A stretch of DNA of 55,428 nucleotides from Pseudomonadota bacterium (lineage in GTDB: Bacteria; Pseudomonadota; Gammaproteobacteria; Xanthomonadales; Rhodanobacteraceae), in assembly GCA_018240565.1 (NCBI GenBank), contig JAFEFO010000012.1, positions 1 to 55,428 on the forward strand. Direction: 5' to 3'. Shown here piece after piece: positions 25,474-35,232 of the stretch (its first letter is position 1; every line of letters begins with the position of its first letter). The position numbers were made by a program, and so were the translations under genes. The notes beneath the pieces were generated by a model. That model had not been told where the DNA came from. It ran no database searches and saw only the letters and a program-made list of their open reading frames with translations.

Positions 25474-26106
25474 TCAAGACGGCGGCAGGGCGCTCGTTTT
25501 GAAAACATCCTCGCCGTTCCACCAGCGCTCCTCGGCGGTTGGGTCGGTCAGGGCAAGCAGGACACTGGCGATCAGTTCGTGGTTTTCGATCGGCAGTTTC
25601 AGGCGCGCATAGGCTTTGCGGGTACCGGAAACGACCGCATCGGCCTTGAACGCCATCTCCGGATCGCTCGGCACGGATTCGCCCATCTGCTTGCAGCGCT
25701 CGACGTCGAGCGAAACCATCTTGCGACACGCCAACGGGCGCTGTTCATAGATCGAGCAGGATCCATCGACCAGCAACGGGCAGAAGCCGCGCTGGCGCGT
25801 GTCGGTGATGCCACGATGCCTTTGCACGTGTTCCGCAAGTGCGGTGACGAGCGATTCCAGGCCCGGCTGGCCACGCAGCGTGCGGGCGATGCGGAACGAT
25901 TCCTGCGGGAACACCTGCACCTCGAGCCGGCAACAGATGGCACAGCCCTTCTTGCAATCGAAGCGCACGCCGCGATCGCCGGCCTGCGCCACGACGGCAT
26001 CGACTTCCTTCTGTGCGTGCTCGGCGAGCCGTATCGCAAATACGCGATTGCGATTCTCCCGCAGCTGGCGAGCGGTTTCCTTCTCGACCCGCGCCTCCAG
26101 CTCCAT
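25474..26106 (-). CDS. YkgJ-family cysteine-cluster protein, 210 aa
   Basis: A putative zinc- or iron-binding protein. The cysteine cluster reads [19 protein letters not shown], then [20 protein letters not shown] and later RCKQMGE, the YkgJ (CxxxCxxCC plus CxxY/RPxxCR) arrangement. Such proteins are thought to bind an iron-sulfur cluster or zinc; the role is unknown. An earlier in-frame start would extend into the hslV promoter region, so ATG 26106 is used with moderate confidence. The gene is divergent from hslV. Confidence 0.85.
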   Translation of the reverse strand: MELEARVEKETARQLRENRNRVFAIRLAEHAQKEVDAVVAQAGDRGVRFDCKKGCAICCRLEVQVFPQESFRIARTLRGQPGLESLVTALAEHVQRHRGITDTRQRGFCPLLVDGSCSIYEQRPLACRKMVSLDVERCKQMGESVPSDPEMAFKADAVVSGTRKAYARLKLPIENHELIASVLLALTDPTAEERWWNGEDVFKTSALPPS

Positions 26107-26257
26107 GACCTCGGTGCGCAATCTACCCACGATGAACGATTCCTGGCATCGGAACCGAGTCTGCGCTGCGATCCCGGGATTGGCAAGGCGCGCGCGGCAC
26201 TTGGAAATCCGCAAACGATCCCCCACATTGGCCTACTTCCTTGCGGGTGCGCAATCC

Positions 26258-26797
26258 ATGGTCGACTCCTTCCACGCCACCACCATCGTCTCCGTGCGCC
26301 GCGACGGGAAAGTCGTCATCGGCGGCGACGGCCAGGTCACGCTCGGCAACACCGTGGTCAAGGCCAATGCGCGCAAGCTGCGCCGCCTCGGCAAGAATGG
26401 TGCGGTGCTGGCCGGATTCGCCGGCGCCACCGCCGATGCGTTCACCTTGTTCGAATTGTTCGAGGCCAAGCTCGACAAGCACGGCGGCAACCTGACGCGC
26501 GCGGCGGTCGAACTCGCCAAGGAATGGCGCACCGATCGGCGCCTGGGTCGATTGGAAGCAATGCTTGCCGTCGCCGACAAGGATGCGAGCTTGCTGATTT
26601 CCGGCAACGGCGATGTACTCGAACCGGAAAATGGATTGATCGCCATCGGCTCCGGCGGGCCTTATGCACAGGCAGCCGCCAAGGCGCTGCTGGAAAACTC
26701 CACGCTGTCCGCGCGTGAGGTCGTCGAACGCGCGCTGAAGATCGCAGGCGATATTTGCATATACACCAACCATAACGTCACGATTGAAGAACTCTAG
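26258..26797 (+). CDS. hslV: ATP-dependent protease peptidase subunit HslV (ClpQ), 179 aa
   Basis: HslV is the proteasome-like threonine peptidase of the HslVU complex. After a short propeptide (MVDSFHA) the mature protein begins [20 protein letters not shown], with the N-terminal catalytic Thr, followed by [10 protein letters not shown] and [17 protein letters not shown]. Length matches the family. The ATP-binding partner hslU follows after 129 bp, most of which is a MITE-like repeat. Confidence 0.97.
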   Translation: MVDSFHATTIVSVRRDGKVVIGGDGQVTLGNTVVKANARKLRRLGKNGAVLAGFAGATADAFTLFELFEAKLDKHGGNLTRAAVELAKEWRTDRRLGRLEAMLAVADKDASLLISGNGDVLEPENGLIAIGSGGPYAQAAAKALLENSTLSAREVVERALKIAGDICIYTNHNVTIEEL

Positions 26798-26804
26798 CCC
26801 ATAA

Positions 26805-26911
26805 CGTCATACCGGCATGGATTGCCGGTATCCAGACTGCATGGATGCCGTCCTTGGCAACTGGATTCCCCTCGGCTCGCTGGCGCAAGCCTCGACCCTG
26901 CCGGAATGACG
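26805..26911. repeat. MITE-like inverted-terminal repeat, copy 1 (between hslV and hslU)
   Basis: A 107-bp element begins CGTCATACCGGCA and ends TGCCGGAATGACG, so its 13-bp ends are inverted repeats with one mismatch. The interior includes ATCCAGACTGCATGGATGCC (26830-26849), which recurs in copy 2 beyond hslU. The hslU Shine-Dalgarno (AAAGGA) lies a few bases after the right end. Confidence 0.85.
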
Positions 26912-26926
26912 AGCAAAGGAAACTGA

Positions 26927-28264
26927 ATGTCCGAACTGACTCCCCGCCAAATCGTCACCGAACTCGATCGCTACATCATCGGCCAGAATGCGGCCAAGCG
27001 CGCGGTCGCCATCGCCTTGCGCAATCGCTGGCGGCGCATGCAGCTCGATCCCGCGCTGCGCGATGAAGTGACGCCGAAGAACATCCTCATGATCGGCCCC
27101 ACCGGCGTGGGCAAGACCGAGATCGCGCGGCGGCTGGCCAATCTCGCGAACGCGCCGTTCATCAAGGTCGAGGCAACCAAGTTCACCGAAGTCGGCTACG
27201 TCGGCAAGGACGTGGAGCAGATCGTGCGCGATCTCGCCGATGCGGCGGTGAAGATGGCACGCGAGCAAGCCAAGGCGCAGGTGAAGGCGCAGGCCGAAGA
27301 CCGCGCCGAGGAGCGCATCCTCGACGCGCTGCTGCCCAAGCGCCAGTTGCATGGCTTCATGGGCGAGCCGCAACAGCCGGACACCAGCGATTCGGATACA
27401 CGGCAGAAGCTGCGCAAGCAGTTGCGCGAAGGCACACTCGACGAGCGCGAGATCGAGATCGAAACCGCCGTCAACGTCGGCGTGGAGATCATGGCGCCGC
27501 CAGGCATGGAGGAAATGACCCAGCAGTTGCGCGGCATGTTTTCCTCGATCGCCGGCAACAAGACGCAGACGCGCAAGCTCGCGATCAAGGCGGCGCGACC
27601 GCTGCTCGTCGACGAGGAGGCGTCGCGCCTGGTCAACGACGAGGAGCTCAAGGCACAGGCGCTGGAGAACTGCGAGCAGAACGGCATCGTCTTCATCGAC
27701 GAGATCGACAAGGTGGCGCAGCGCGGCGAATTCAGCGGCGCGGGCGTTTCGCGCGAGGGCGTGCAGCGCGACCTGCTGCCGCTGGTCGAAGGCTCGAGCG
27801 TGTCGACCAAGCACGGCATCGTCAATACTGACCACATCCTGTTCATCGCCTCGGGTGCGTTCTCGCTGGCCAAGCCGTCGGACCTGATTCCCGAACTGCA
27901 GGGCCGTTTCCCGATCCGCGTGGAACTGGCGGCACTCACCGCCGCGGATTTCGAGCGCATCCTCACCGAACCGGATCATGCGCTGACCAAGCAATACGTC
28001 GCCCTGCTCGCGACCGAAGGCGTGACGCTCACGTTCGCCGCAGACGGCGTGCGGCGCCTCGCCGAAATTGCGTTTGCCGTGAACGAGCGCACGGAGAACA
28101 TCGGCGCGCGGCGCCTGCACACCGTGCTCGAACGCCTGCTCGACACGATTTCCTTCGAGGCGCCGGATCACAACGGCAAGAACCACACGATCGACGCGGC
28201 CTACGTCGATGCCCATCTGGCGGCATTGGTGCAGGATCAGGATTTGAGCCGGTATATCTTGTGA
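26927..28264 (+). CDS. hslU: ATP-dependent protease ATPase subunit HslU (ClpY), 445 aa
   Basis: HslU is the AAA+ unfoldase that feeds proteins into HslV. Recognisable features are [17 protein letters not shown] at the N-terminus, the Walker A motif [15 protein letters not shown] near residue 60, the pore GYVGKD motif, the intermediate domain (residues about 110-240), Walker [10 protein letters not shown], sensor region [20 protein letters not shown], and the C-terminus LSRYIL that docks into HslV. AAAGGAAACTGA precedes the ATG. Confidence 0.98.
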   Translation: MSELTPRQIVTELDRYIIGQNAAKRAVAIALRNRWRRMQLDPALRDEVTPKNILMIGPTGVGKTEIARRLANLANAPFIKVEATKFTEVGYVGKDVEQIVRDLADAAVKMAREQAKAQVKAQAEDRAEERILDALLPKRQLHGFMGEPQQPDTSDSDTRQKLRKQLREGTLDEREIEIETAVNVGVEIMAPPGMEEMTQQLRGMFSSIAGNKTQTRKLAIKAARPLLVDEEASRLVNDEELKAQALENCEQNGIVFIDEIDKVAQRGEFSGAGVSREGVQRDLLPLVEGSSVSTKHGIVNTDHILFIASGAFSLAKPSDLIPELQGRFPIRVELAALTAADFERILTEPDHALTKQYVALLATEGVTLTFAADGVRRLAEIAFAVNERTENIGARRLHTVLERLLDTISFEAPDHNGKNHTIDAAYVDAHLAALVQDQDLSRYIL

Positions 28265-28266
28265 TT

Positions 28267-28397
28267 GTCATCCCGGCATGGTCGATGCCCGCGACAGCGG
28301 GCTGAGGGGGATCCAGACTGCATGGATGCCATGTCGTCGAAACGAGTGTCGTTGCCATCCTTGGCTTCTGGATTCCGGCAGTCCCTGCCGGAATGAC
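28267..28397. repeat. MITE-like inverted-terminal repeat, copy 2 (downstream of hslU)
   Basis: The 131-bp element starts 3 nt after the hslU stop with GTCATCCCGGCATGG and ends TGCCGGAATGACG. It shares the internal ATCCAGACTGCATGGATGCC block and CTGGATTCC with copy 1 and has the same orientation. A longer central segment distinguishes it from copy 1. Confidence 0.85.
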
Positions 28398-28424
28398 GGT
28401 AAAAGAATTGGTAGAATTCGCACC

Positions 28425-29051
28425 ATGCCCCCCAAACACCACCACGAAGGCAATGTCGTGCAGTTTCGCGGCCGCGGCACGCGCGCGCAGTTGCGCGAGG
28501 CGATGGACGCGCGCGTACCGGTGCAGATCGCGCGTTCGCAGATCTCGCCGGGCTGGGTGCACGGCTATGTGATCGGACTCGCCGCCGAGTTCTGCCTGAT
28601 CGCCGAGGTCAGCGACGCGATGCAGTTCGACGGTTTCCTTGCGCTTGCCATCGGCGACATCGACATGGTCGAGCAGGATCCGGGCCGCGCGTTCGTGGAA
28701 AAGGCGCTGGAACTGAACGGCGAGGCGATTCCGCAGTTGCCCGACTTTGATCTCACCGATTGGCAGACCATCGCCGAATCCGCCGCGCACGCAACGCCAA
28801 TGATCTCGCTCAATATGCTCGATGAGGAAAACGGTGAAGTCAGCTATATCGGCCGCCTGGTCGGCGCCGAACACGACGGCCTGATCCTGCAGGAAGTCGA
28901 TCCGAACGCGACCTGGTATCCGGACACCGGTGCCTACGAATTCCCCGGCATTGGTTCGATCGGCTTCGGCACGCAGTACATGCTGTTGCTGGCGAAAATC
29001 GCGGGCATGCCGCCGGTGCCATTGCCGCCGGAAGCGATGCCGGCTTCATGA
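28425..29051 (+). CDS. Conserved hypothetical protein, 208 aa
   Basis: This is a soluble acidic protein with no signal peptide. The N-terminus is basic (MPPKHHHEGNVVQFRGRGTR). The body has strands and helices such as GWVHGYVIGLAAEFCLIAEV, FDGFLALAIGDIDMVEQD and YIGRLVGAEHDGLILQEVDP, with an aromatic-rich C-terminal strand GSIGFGTQYMLLLAKIAGM. I do not recognise a named domain. ATG 28425 follows directly after MITE copy 2. The stop overlaps the DUF971 gene (ATGA), so the two are likely cotranscribed. Confidence 0.75.
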   Translation: MPPKHHHEGNVVQFRGRGTRAQLREAMDARVPVQIARSQISPGWVHGYVIGLAAEFCLIAEVSDAMQFDGFLALAIGDIDMVEQDPGRAFVEKALELNGEAIPQLPDFDLTDWQTIAESAAHATPMISLNMLDEENGEVSYIGRLVGAEHDGLILQEVDPNATWYPDTGAYEFPGIGSIGFGTQYMLLLAKIAGMPPVPLPPEAMPAS

Positions 29052-29407
29052 GCGGTACGCCGCGCGTTACCGCCATCACCCTGCATCGCGCCTCGCACGC
29101 GCTCGAAGTCGGTTTCGACAGCGGCGAGACGTTCACGCTGCCGTGCGAATACCTGCGCGTGAACTCGCCCAGCGCCGAAGTGCAGGGCCACAGCGCCAGC
29201 CAGCGCGTGCTCCAGCATGGCAAGCGCCACGTGAACATCGTCGCGATCGAACCGGTCGGCCATTACGGCGTGCTGCTGCGTTTCGACGACGGCCACGACA
29301 CCGGCATCTACTCGTGGGACGTGCTGCACAAGCTGGGCGTCGAACACGAGGCGAACTGGCAGGCGTATCTGGACGCGCTCGCGGCGGCAGGACTGTCGCG
29401 CGGCTGA
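29048..29407 (+). CDS. DUF971 (gamma-butyrobetaine hydroxylase-like N-terminal domain) protein, 119 aa
   Basis: This is a stand-alone DUF971 protein with the layout ITLHRASHALEVGFDSGETF, LPCEYLRVNSPSAEVQGH, then HVNIVAIEPVGHYGVLLRFD and DTGIYSWDVLHKLG, the terminal GIYSW motif being diagnostic. The same fold caps carnitine-synthesis dioxygenases; the stand-alone form has been linked to iron-sulfur or metal handling but no role is shown here. Location after hslU is conserved in gammaproteobacteria. Confidence 0.93.
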   Translation: MSGTPRVTAITLHRASHALEVGFDSGETFTLPCEYLRVNSPSAEVQGHSASQRVLQHGKRHVNIVAIEPVGHYGVLLRFDDGHDTGIYSWDVLHKLGVEHEANWQAYLDALAAAGLSRG

Positions 29408-29410
29408 GCG

Positions 29411-29947
29411 TCAGGCCGATACCGCCGCGGTGTCCTGCGCCTGGAAGAACTCCCGCGCCGCGAAGCCGAACGGCCGTGCCAGCATCACATCGGGAAACTG
29501 CTCGATCTGCGTGTTGTAAGCGCGCACCGCTTCGTTGTAATCGCCGCGCGCCGCTTGCACCGCGTCTTCGATGGCGACGAGCTGGCGTTGCAAGTCGAGG
29601 AAATTCGCACTCGCCTTGAGTTCGGGATAGCTCTCCTGCAGGGCCAGCAGGTGTGATACCTGCGCGGCGATTTCGCCCTCGATGCGCCCGCGTTGCGCGA
29701 TCGAGCCGCTGTCCTGCGCACGCGTGCGCAACGCGGCGACCGTGGCGAGCGTTGCCTGTTCGTGCACGGCGTAGCCCTTGACCGTCGCCGCCAGTTGCGG
29801 GATCAGGTCGTGGCGGCGCTGCAGCTGCACGTCGATGTCGGTCCAGGCCTTGCGCACGCGGTTGCGGGCCATCACCAGGTCATTGAATGTGACGACCAAA
29901 AAGGCCACGAACGCAATCATCACGCAACCGGCAACCCATACCGCCAT
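29411..29947 (-). CDS. lemA: LemA family protein, 178 aa
   Basis: This is a single-span membrane protein with the bulk as a helical bundle. The N-terminal helix (VWVAGCVMIAFVAFLVVTFN) is followed by the LemA core LVMARNRVRKAWTDIDVQLQ, RRHDLIPQLAATVKGYAVHE, and the C-terminal block YNTQIEQFPDVMLARPFGF. AAGGGA lies 7 nt before the ATG. Convergent with the DUF971 gene with only 3 nt between. The family is widespread; its function is unclear. Confidence 0.95.
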   Translation of the reverse strand: MAVWVAGCVMIAFVAFLVVTFNDLVMARNRVRKAWTDIDVQLQRRHDLIPQLAATVKGYAVHEQATLATVAALRTRAQDSGSIAQRGRIEGEIAAQVSHLLALQESYPELKASANFLDLQRQLVAIEDAVQAARGDYNEAVRAYNTQIEQFPDVMLARPFGFAAREFFQAQDTAAVSA

Positions 29948-30052
29948 GCCCGTATCCCTTGCTTGCGGCTGCGCCCGCCGCGGATTGCGCGATAATACGG
30001 CAAGCCGGTTTCGCTGCTTTGCTTCGCCTTTTTGCATGCGTGAGGTGACGCC

Positions 30053-31393
30053 ATGAAGATGTCTGTACTTGCTGTGTTGCTGCTTTCGATCGCGGCCCGC
30101 GCGGCGGCCACGACAACCGAGGTTGGCCCCGCCGACAACTGGACGGCGATCATGCAGGGCCTGCAGCCGGGCGACACGTTGATCATGGACGATGGCACCT
30201 ATGTCCTGAACGGATATTTCTCGATCAGCCTGCACGGTACGAGCGCGAGCCCGATCCTGATCCGCGCGCAGGATGGCGCGCGTCCCGTGATTCAACAGAA
30301 CGCGGACCAGAACATCGTCAATATCCTGGGTTCGACATATCTCACCATCGACGGGCTGACTTTCACCGGCGGTTCGATCGGATTGCGCTTCCTGGGCAGT
30401 GCCGCGACACCGGCGATGGGCGGCAGCGACATCACCATCCGCAACTGCCACATCCACGACACGCCCGCGAACGCGATCGCCGCCAACAGCAGTGGCGTCG
30501 ACTACGCGCGCTTTTCCTTCATCCACAACGAAATCGACCACACCGGCGATACCGGCGAAGGTTTTTATCTTGGCTGCAACAACAATGAATGCCAGTTCCA
30601 CGATTCGCTGATCGCCAACAACTACATCCACGACCTCGATGGCGCCACAGTGACGCAGGGCGACGGCATCGAGATCAAGCAGGGCAGCTATGCGAACGTG
30701 GTGCAGGACAACGTCATCCACGATACCGGTTATCCCGGCATCACGATGTACGGCGTCAGCGGCAATGGCGCCGTCAACATCATCCAGCGCAACATCGTCT
30801 GGAACAGCGGCGACAACGGCATCCAGGTCACTGCCGACGCGATCGTGCGCAACAACATCGTGCTGAGCGAATGCAGCAGTTGCGCAGCGTTCGCCTCGAA
30901 CGCGATCCAGGGAGCCAGCGCGGCGAATCTCACGATCGTCAACAACACTTTTCTCGCGCCCGGCTCGGCCAAGGGCATCCGCCTCAATGGCGTCAGCGGC
31001 ACGGTCATCGTGGCCAACAATGCGATTTATGCACCAAACGGCAATGCGATATACGCCAACGGTGCGCTGGGTGGGGTAACGGTTGTCGCCAATGCCGGCG
31101 CCGGATCGCTCAGCGGCGTTGCCTCCGGCTTCGACAATTCGGGAAACATCGCCAGCGATTTCTTCAGCGCCAACCTGTCCGGCGTGCCGCCGCAGAATCT
31201 CGTGCCAAAGGGCAACGTGCTGGTCGGCACGGCGAACGCCAGCTATCTGCCGAGCGACGATTTCTCGACCAATGCGCGTACCACGGCGGATATCGGCGCC
31301 TACCGCGCGGTGGCCAGTGGCAATCCCGGCTGGCCGATCCAGGCCGGGTTCAAGGTCGATGACCAGATCTTCGCCAACGGATTCGAACCGTAA
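30053..31393 (+). CDS. Secreted right-handed parallel beta-helix protein with C-terminal NGFE motif, 446 aa
   Basis: After a signal peptide ([19 protein letters not shown]) the protein starts with a polysaccharide-lyase-6/chondroitinase-like opening ([40 protein letters not shown]) and continues as PbH1 repeats ([72 protein letters not shown]). It may bind or cleave polysaccharide, but I see no clear catalytic set. The last residues, [12 protein letters not shown], match the end of the GLUG protein at 41097-43325 and may be a sorting signal. GAGGTGA precedes the ATG. Confidence 0.85.
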   Translation: MKMSVLAVLLLSIAARAAATTTEVGPADNWTAIMQGLQPGDTLIMDDGTYVLNGYFSISLHGTSASPILIRAQDGARPVIQQNADQNIVNILGSTYLTIDGLTFTGGSIGLRFLGSAATPAMGGSDITIRNCHIHDTPANAIAANSSGVDYARFSFIHNEIDHTGDTGEGFYLGCNNNECQFHDSLIANNYIHDLDGATVTQGDGIEIKQGSYANVVQDNVIHDTGYPGITMYGVSGNGAVNIIQRNIVWNSGDNGIQVTADAIVRNNIVLSECSSCAAFASNAIQGASAANLTIVNNTFLAPGSAKGIRLNGVSGTVIVANNAIYAPNGNAIYANGALGGVTVVANAGAGSLSGVASGFDNSGNIASDFFSANLSGVPPQNLVPKGNVLVGTANASYLPSDDFSTNARTTADIGAYRAVASGNPGWPIQAGFKVDDQIFANGFEP

Positions 31394-31410
31394 CGGGTTA
31401 CCATGTGCGC

Positions 31411-32157
31411 ATGAGCGAGTCCACCACCCATTTCGGCTACCGCGACGTCCCCGTCGCGGAAAAGCAGAAACTCGTCGGCCGCGTGTTCACGTCCGTCGCG
31501 AGCAAGTACGACCTGATGAACGATGCGATGTCGTTCGGCGTGCACCGGCTCTGGAAGCGCTGGTTCGCCGCGACCAGCGGCGTGCGTGCCGGGGATGCGG
31601 TGCTCGATCTCGCCGGCGGCACCGGCGACATCGCCGCACTATTGCTGCCAATGGTCGGCGAGCGTGGGCAGGTCGTTCTCGGTGACATCAATGCGGCGAT
31701 GCTGCATGCCGGGCGCGACCGATTGTTGAACGACGGATTCGTGCGCAATCTCGCCTACGCGCAATTGAATGCCGAGGCCTTGCCGTTTCCTGATTCGCGT
31801 TTCGATGCCGTGACGATCGCGTTCGGCCTGCGCAATGTCACCGACAAGGATGCCGCGCTGCGCGAGATGCTGCGTGTGCTCAAGCCCGGTGGCCGCGCGC
31901 TGATCCTGGAGTTCTCCACGGTGCAGTCGGAAATCCTCAAGCCGCTGTACGATTTTCATTCGTTCAAGGTGTTGCCGCGCCTGGGCGCGATGATCGCGGG
32001 CGATGCGGAAAGCTACCAGTACCTCGCCGAATCCATCCGCAAGCATCCGGACCAGGCCACGCTCAAGGCAATGATGGAAGCCGCTGGTTTTGCGCATGTG
32101 GACGTGCGTAACCTGAGTGCCGGCATCGTCGCGATCCATCGCGGCTACAAATCCTGA
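31411..32157 (+). CDS. ubiE: Demethylmenaquinone/2-polyprenyl-1,4-benzoquinol methyltransferase UbiE, 248 aa
   Basis: UbiE performs the C-methylation step of ubiquinone (and menaquinone) synthesis using S-adenosylmethionine. Signatures are [40 protein letters not shown], motif [13 protein letters not shown], the region [20 protein letters not shown] followed by [20 protein letters not shown], and the terminal [14 protein letters not shown] 31411 is chosen over one 6 nt upstream. Normal length and intact motifs. Confidence 0.97.
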   Translation: MSESTTHFGYRDVPVAEKQKLVGRVFTSVASKYDLMNDAMSFGVHRLWKRWFAATSGVRAGDAVLDLAGGTGDIAALLLPMVGERGQVVLGDINAAMLHAGRDRLLNDGFVRNLAYAQLNAEALPFPDSRFDAVTIAFGLRNVTDKDAALREMLRVLKPGGRALILEFSTVQSEILKPLYDFHSFKVLPRLGAMIAGDAESYQYLAESIRKHPDQATLKAMMEAAGFAHVDVRNLSAGIVAIHRGYKS

Positions 32158-32373
32158 TCAACGCCTGGATTTTTTCAGCACTGCGCCGCGGTGCGCGGCG
32201 ATGTGATCGGACTTGTCGCTCTTGATCTCGTACTGCGGATCGTCTTGCGTTGCGTGATGCGTGTAGCCCTTGTAATCGAAATCGGCCGTGTGCACGCGGA
32301 TGATGGTGCCGCTGACGTGGCCGGCTTCCGAATTCCAGGTGACGTGATCGCCGATCTTGAAGCGTTGCGTCAT
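32158..32373 (-). CDS. DUF2945 (HVA1/Tudor-like) small protein, 71 aa
   Basis: This is a short basic protein with the DUF2945 pattern: MTQRFKIGDHVTWNSEAGHV, GTIIRVHTADFDYKGYTHHA, TQDDPQYEIKSDKSDHIAAH and a C-terminal AVLKKSRR. The fold is an SH3/Tudor-like barrel; function unknown. The ATG overlaps the stop of the DUF488 gene upstream (ATGA), and its stop abuts ubiE convergently. DUF2945-DUF488 pairing is common in stress-related gene pairs, from memory. Confidence 0.9.
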   Translation of the reverse strand: MTQRFKIGDHVTWNSEAGHVSGTIIRVHTADFDYKGYTHHATQDDPQYEIKSDKSDHIAAHRGAVLKKSRR

Positions 32374-32930
32374 GGCTTTTCGCCTCCTTCGCGCAACAAG
32401 TCGTCCGGCACATAGGACAACACGCCGTTGCGCACGCTGGCCGCCGAGGTGTACGGATGGGGTTCGGTCTTGCCCGCGCTCATGATATGCCGCACCGCGA
32501 TGCCTCGCACTTTCAAGTAGTCGGCGATCAGCGAGCGATGGCAGCGCCACCACACCGCTTCGGCGCACATGACGGCCGTATGCTTGCGTCGCGCCAGTTG
32601 CAGCAGGCGCTCGATCCTGGCGGCAAATTCCGGAGTTTCCATGTAATCGGCGTAGCCGCGAAACGCTTCGTTGCGCCACACCGTGTTGTGCGAATCCACG
32701 CGCGGATGGCGGCGCCCGCCGAGTTCGGGGAACGCAACATATTCCACGGCGATCGCAGCAAGCGCGGCGCGCAATGGTTCCGGATTGAAGTGCGGATACT
32801 TGCGCGAACCGGCGAAGCGGCGCACGTCGGCGAGCGCTTCGATGCCGTTCTCGTGCAGCAGCCCGAGAAACTCTTTGAGCGGGCGGGTCGAGTGGCCGAT
32901 GGTCCAGATTGTCGGCGTATTGTTGTTCAT
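32370..32930 (-). CDS. DUF488 family protein, 186 aa
   Basis: The DUF488 family is recognised by IWTIGHSTRPLKEFLGLL at the N-terminus, ADVRRFAGSRKYPHFNPE, FPELGGRRHPRVDSHNTVWR, and the conserved CAEAVWWRCHRSLIADYLK. The His and Cys in that last motif are invariant in the family and hint at metal or nucleic acid binding; the activity is unproven. It overlaps the DUF2945 gene and is divergent from the patatin gene, with a 156-bp region between that carries an ATTGGATG/CATCCAAT inverted repeat. Confidence 0.92.
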   Translation of the reverse strand: MNNNTPTIWTIGHSTRPLKEFLGLLHENGIEALADVRRFAGSRKYPHFNPEPLRAALAAIAVEYVAFPELGGRRHPRVDSHNTVWRNEAFRGYADYMETPEFAARIERLLQLARRKHTAVMCAEAVWWRCHRSLIADYLKVRGIAVRHIMSAGKTEPHPYTSAASVRNGVLSYVPDDLLREGGEKP

Positions 32931-33086
32931 GGCATGAACTAGCCGCGATGCAATTGGATGTATGGGCGAATGCAGCGGCTGTCAATGCGCGGCGTGACCG
33001 CAGGAACGCAAACGCAACACGCCGCATCCAATGGGCAGGCGTGCGAGGCGCGCATGCGACGCGCGCCGACAGCACGGGAGAAGGTA

Positions 33087-33992
33087 ATGGCAAGTCCGAA
33101 AACAGCAGTGGTCCTGAGCGGTGGCGGCAGCCTCGGCGCGGTGCAGGTCGGCATGCTGCAGGCCTTGAGCCGGGCGCAAATCACGGTGGATTTTGTAGTC
33201 GGCGCCTCGGTCGGAGCGCTCAACGGCGCATTCTTCGCCGACGATCCGACACCCGCTGGCACCGATCGCCTTGCCGACCTGTGGCGCGGCCTGCGTCGCC
33301 GCGACATTTTCCCGCTGACCGTACTGGCTGGCCTGAAAGGCTTGCTGTTCGGACGCGACCATCTGGTCGAGGCGAACGCGCTGCGCGAGATCGTGCACCG
33401 CGCACTGCGCATGCGCCGGATCGAGCAAGCGCGCATCCCCTTGCATATCGTGGCCACCGACGTGCTCAGCGGCGAAGAAGTGTTGCTGTCGTCGGGCGAT
33501 ATCGAAACCGCGCTCATGGCCAGCACGGCAATACCGGTGGTGTTTCCGCAGGTCGAAATCGGCGGGCGCCAACTCGTCGATGGCGGCGTCAGCAACAACA
33601 CGCCGATCGCCAGCGCCGTTGCGCTGGGCGCCCGACGCATCCTGGTGCTGCCCACGGGCACAAGCTGCGCGTTGCACGAGGCACCCCGCAACATGGCCGC
33701 GCTCGCACTGCACGTGCTGGGCTTGCAGAACATGCGCCAGCTCGATCGCGATGTGGAGCGGTTTTCCGCGCAGGCGCAAATCAGCATCGTGCCGCCGTTG
33801 TGTCCGAATGCCGTATCGGTGTTCGATTTTTCGCAGACTTCGACCTTGATCGAGCGCGCCCGCACGCAAACGCAGCAATGGCTGGCGACCGGCGGACTGG
33901 ATCGCACCGGCCCGCTGCATGTGCCGCTCGCCCATCACGATCGCGCACCAGTCAAGACCGTCGATGCGGGCCGCGCGGGCGCTTGGGTCTGA
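33087..33992 (+). CDS. Patatin-like phospholipase (RssA-type), 301 aa
   Basis: This is a serine-aspartate dyad lipid hydrolase. The oxyanion loop [12 protein letters not shown] (residues 11-22), the nucleophile Ser41 in GASVGALNG, and the catalytic Asp in [12 protein letters not shown] are all present. There is no signal peptide, so it acts in the cytoplasm or at the inner face of the membrane on phospholipids or acyl esters. GGGAGAAGG just before ATG 33087 fixes the start. Length is that of RssA-like members without C-terminal cyclic-nucleotide or barrel domains. Confidence 0.92.
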   Translation: MASPKTAVVLSGGGSLGAVQVGMLQALSRAQITVDFVVGASVGALNGAFFADDPTPAGTDRLADLWRGLRRRDIFPLTVLAGLKGLLFGRDHLVEANALREIVHRALRMRRIEQARIPLHIVATDVLSGEEVLLSSGDIETALMASTAIPVVFPQVEIGGRQLVDGGVSNNTPIASAVALGARRILVLPTGTSCALHEAPRNMAALALHVLGLQNMRQLDRDVERFSAQAQISIVPPLCPNAVSVFDFSQTSTLIERARTQTQQWLATGGLDRTGPLHVPLAHHDRAPVKTVDAGRAGAWV

Positions 33993-34113
33993 ATCGCGCA
34001 CCCATCGAAGGCGTCGGGAACGCGACGCATGGTTGCTGCATCTCATGGGCAGGAAACACGTGAATCGCCTTTGCGGCGGCGTGTTTTCCCAACCCATTCC
34101 AGAGGAGACAACC

Positions 34114-34815
34114 ATGCTGTCCTTTTTCAAACCCGTAACAGGCGTATTGCGGAAGTCGGCATTGCCGGCGGCGTTGGCCGTGATTTTCGCCGCCAGTGGA
34201 TACGCGACCGTCACGCACGCGCATTCCCCAGCCATGCACGATCACGCCATGACCGCGCCGGCAACGCTGCGCACGCCCAGCCAAAGCGCGTTGTATGCGG
34301 CCATGCAGGAGCTGTGGGCGCAGCACATGGAATGGACCTACGCTGCCGTCACCGCCGCGGTTTCCAATCCGCCCGCCTTCGATGCGACCGCCACGCGTCT
34401 GATGCAGAACCAGACCGACATCGGCAATGCGATCAAGCCGTTTTACGGCGATGCCGCGGGCGACGCCCTGACCAAATTGCTCAAGGAACACATCGCCGGA
34501 GCCGTTGAAGTCGTAAAGGCCGCCAAGGCCGGCGACAAGCCGGCGCTGGACAAATCCGTCGCCGCCGCCTACGCGAACGCGCAGCAAATCGCCGATTTCC
34601 TCGCCAAGGCCAACCCGAACTGGAAGCGCGACTACATGCGCGACATGCTCAAGGGCCACATCGACACCACCCTGGTCTATGCCACCGACGTGATTCAGGG
34701 CAAGTACGCCGACGGCATTACCGCCTACGGCAAGGCCGAAGCGCACATGCTGATGCTGGGCGACGCGCTCAGTGCCGGACTGATCGCGCAATTCCCCGAC
34801 AAGTTCCGCAATTGA
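34114..34815 (+). CDS. Exported helical-bundle protein of unknown function, 233 aa
   Basis: A signal peptide ([17 protein letters not shown]) is followed by a His-rich start ([10 protein letters not shown]) and an all-helical domain: [80 protein letters not shown], and the closing [20 protein letters not shown]. Regularly spaced His and Glu (ELWxxHxEW, KEHI, EAHM) suggest metal or heme binding in a four-helix bundle. Relatives exist widely, in part under unrelated product names, from memory. AGAGGAGAC precedes the ATG. A strong terminator follows. Confidence 0.75.
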   Translation: MLSFFKPVTGVLRKSALPAALAVIFAASGYATVTHAHSPAMHDHAMTAPATLRTPSQSALYAAMQELWAQHMEWTYAAVTAAVSNPPAFDATATRLMQNQTDIGNAIKPFYGDAAGDALTKLLKEHIAGAVEVVKAAKAGDKPALDKSVAAAYANAQQIADFLAKANPNWKRDYMRDMLKGHIDTTLVYATDVIQGKYADGITAYGKAEAHMLMLGDALSAGLIAQFPDKFRN

Positions 34816-34832
34816 TGCCGCGAAGTGGCGTT

Positions 34833-34871
34833 GCGCTACCCACGCCCGAGACCCGCGGGTAGCGCCTTTTT
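34833..34871 (+). terminator. Rho-independent terminator
   Basis: GCGCTACCC (34833-34841) pairs perfectly with GGGTAGCGC (34857-34865), followed by CTTTTT. It ends the 233-aa protein gene and could act as an attenuator for the membrane protein gene that starts at 34894. Confidence 0.8.
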
Positions 34872-34893
34872 CCCAACATCCGAGGATATCGAA

Positions 34894-35232
34894 ATGCTCA
34901 ATGCCGCATTGATCGTGTTTGCCATTGCCGCCGTCGGCGGACTCGTGCTTGCCGCCCATGTGCTGCGCGACAGGTTTGCCCCCTGGGCCCTGTCCTTGCT
35001 GCACGCGTTGCTCGGCGCCGCTGGGTTGGTGCTGCTGATCGTCCTGCTGGTGCAGGGCGCGGCGCCGCAGCGCGTGCTGGCCGGGTTCGTACTGCTGCTG
35101 ATCGCTGCGCTCGGCGGTTTCTTCCTCGCCTCGTTCCACCTGCGCAAGAAGCTGCCGCCCAAGGCCGTGGTGATCGTGCATGCCAGTGTCGCCGTCATCG
35201 GTTTTCTGACCTTGCTCAGCGTGCTGTTGTGA
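34894..35232 (+). CDS. Small four-helix membrane protein, 112 aa
   Basis: Nearly the whole protein is hydrophobic: LNAALIVFAIAAVGGLVLAA, APWALSLLHALLGAAGLVLL, VLAGFVLLLIAALGGFFLAS and VVIVHASVAVIGFLTLLSVL, about four helices. Two His lie at similar places in helices 2 and 4 (LLHALLG and IVHASVA). That spacing suggests a heme- or metal-binding membrane bundle, an inference only. The stop overlaps the GTG start of the DUF2231 gene, so the two are coupled. Confidence 0.72.
   Translation: MLNAALIVFAIAAVGGLVLAAHVLRDRFAPWALSLLHALLGAAGLVLLIVLLVQGAAPQRVLAGFVLLLIAALGGFFLASFHLRKKLPPKAVVIVHASVAVIGFLTLLSVLL

Noticed and set aside
23879..25612. 577-codon plus-strand frame opposite the PQQ-type propeller gene
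   Set aside because: Antisense of a clear propeller with blade motifs; no family features of its own.
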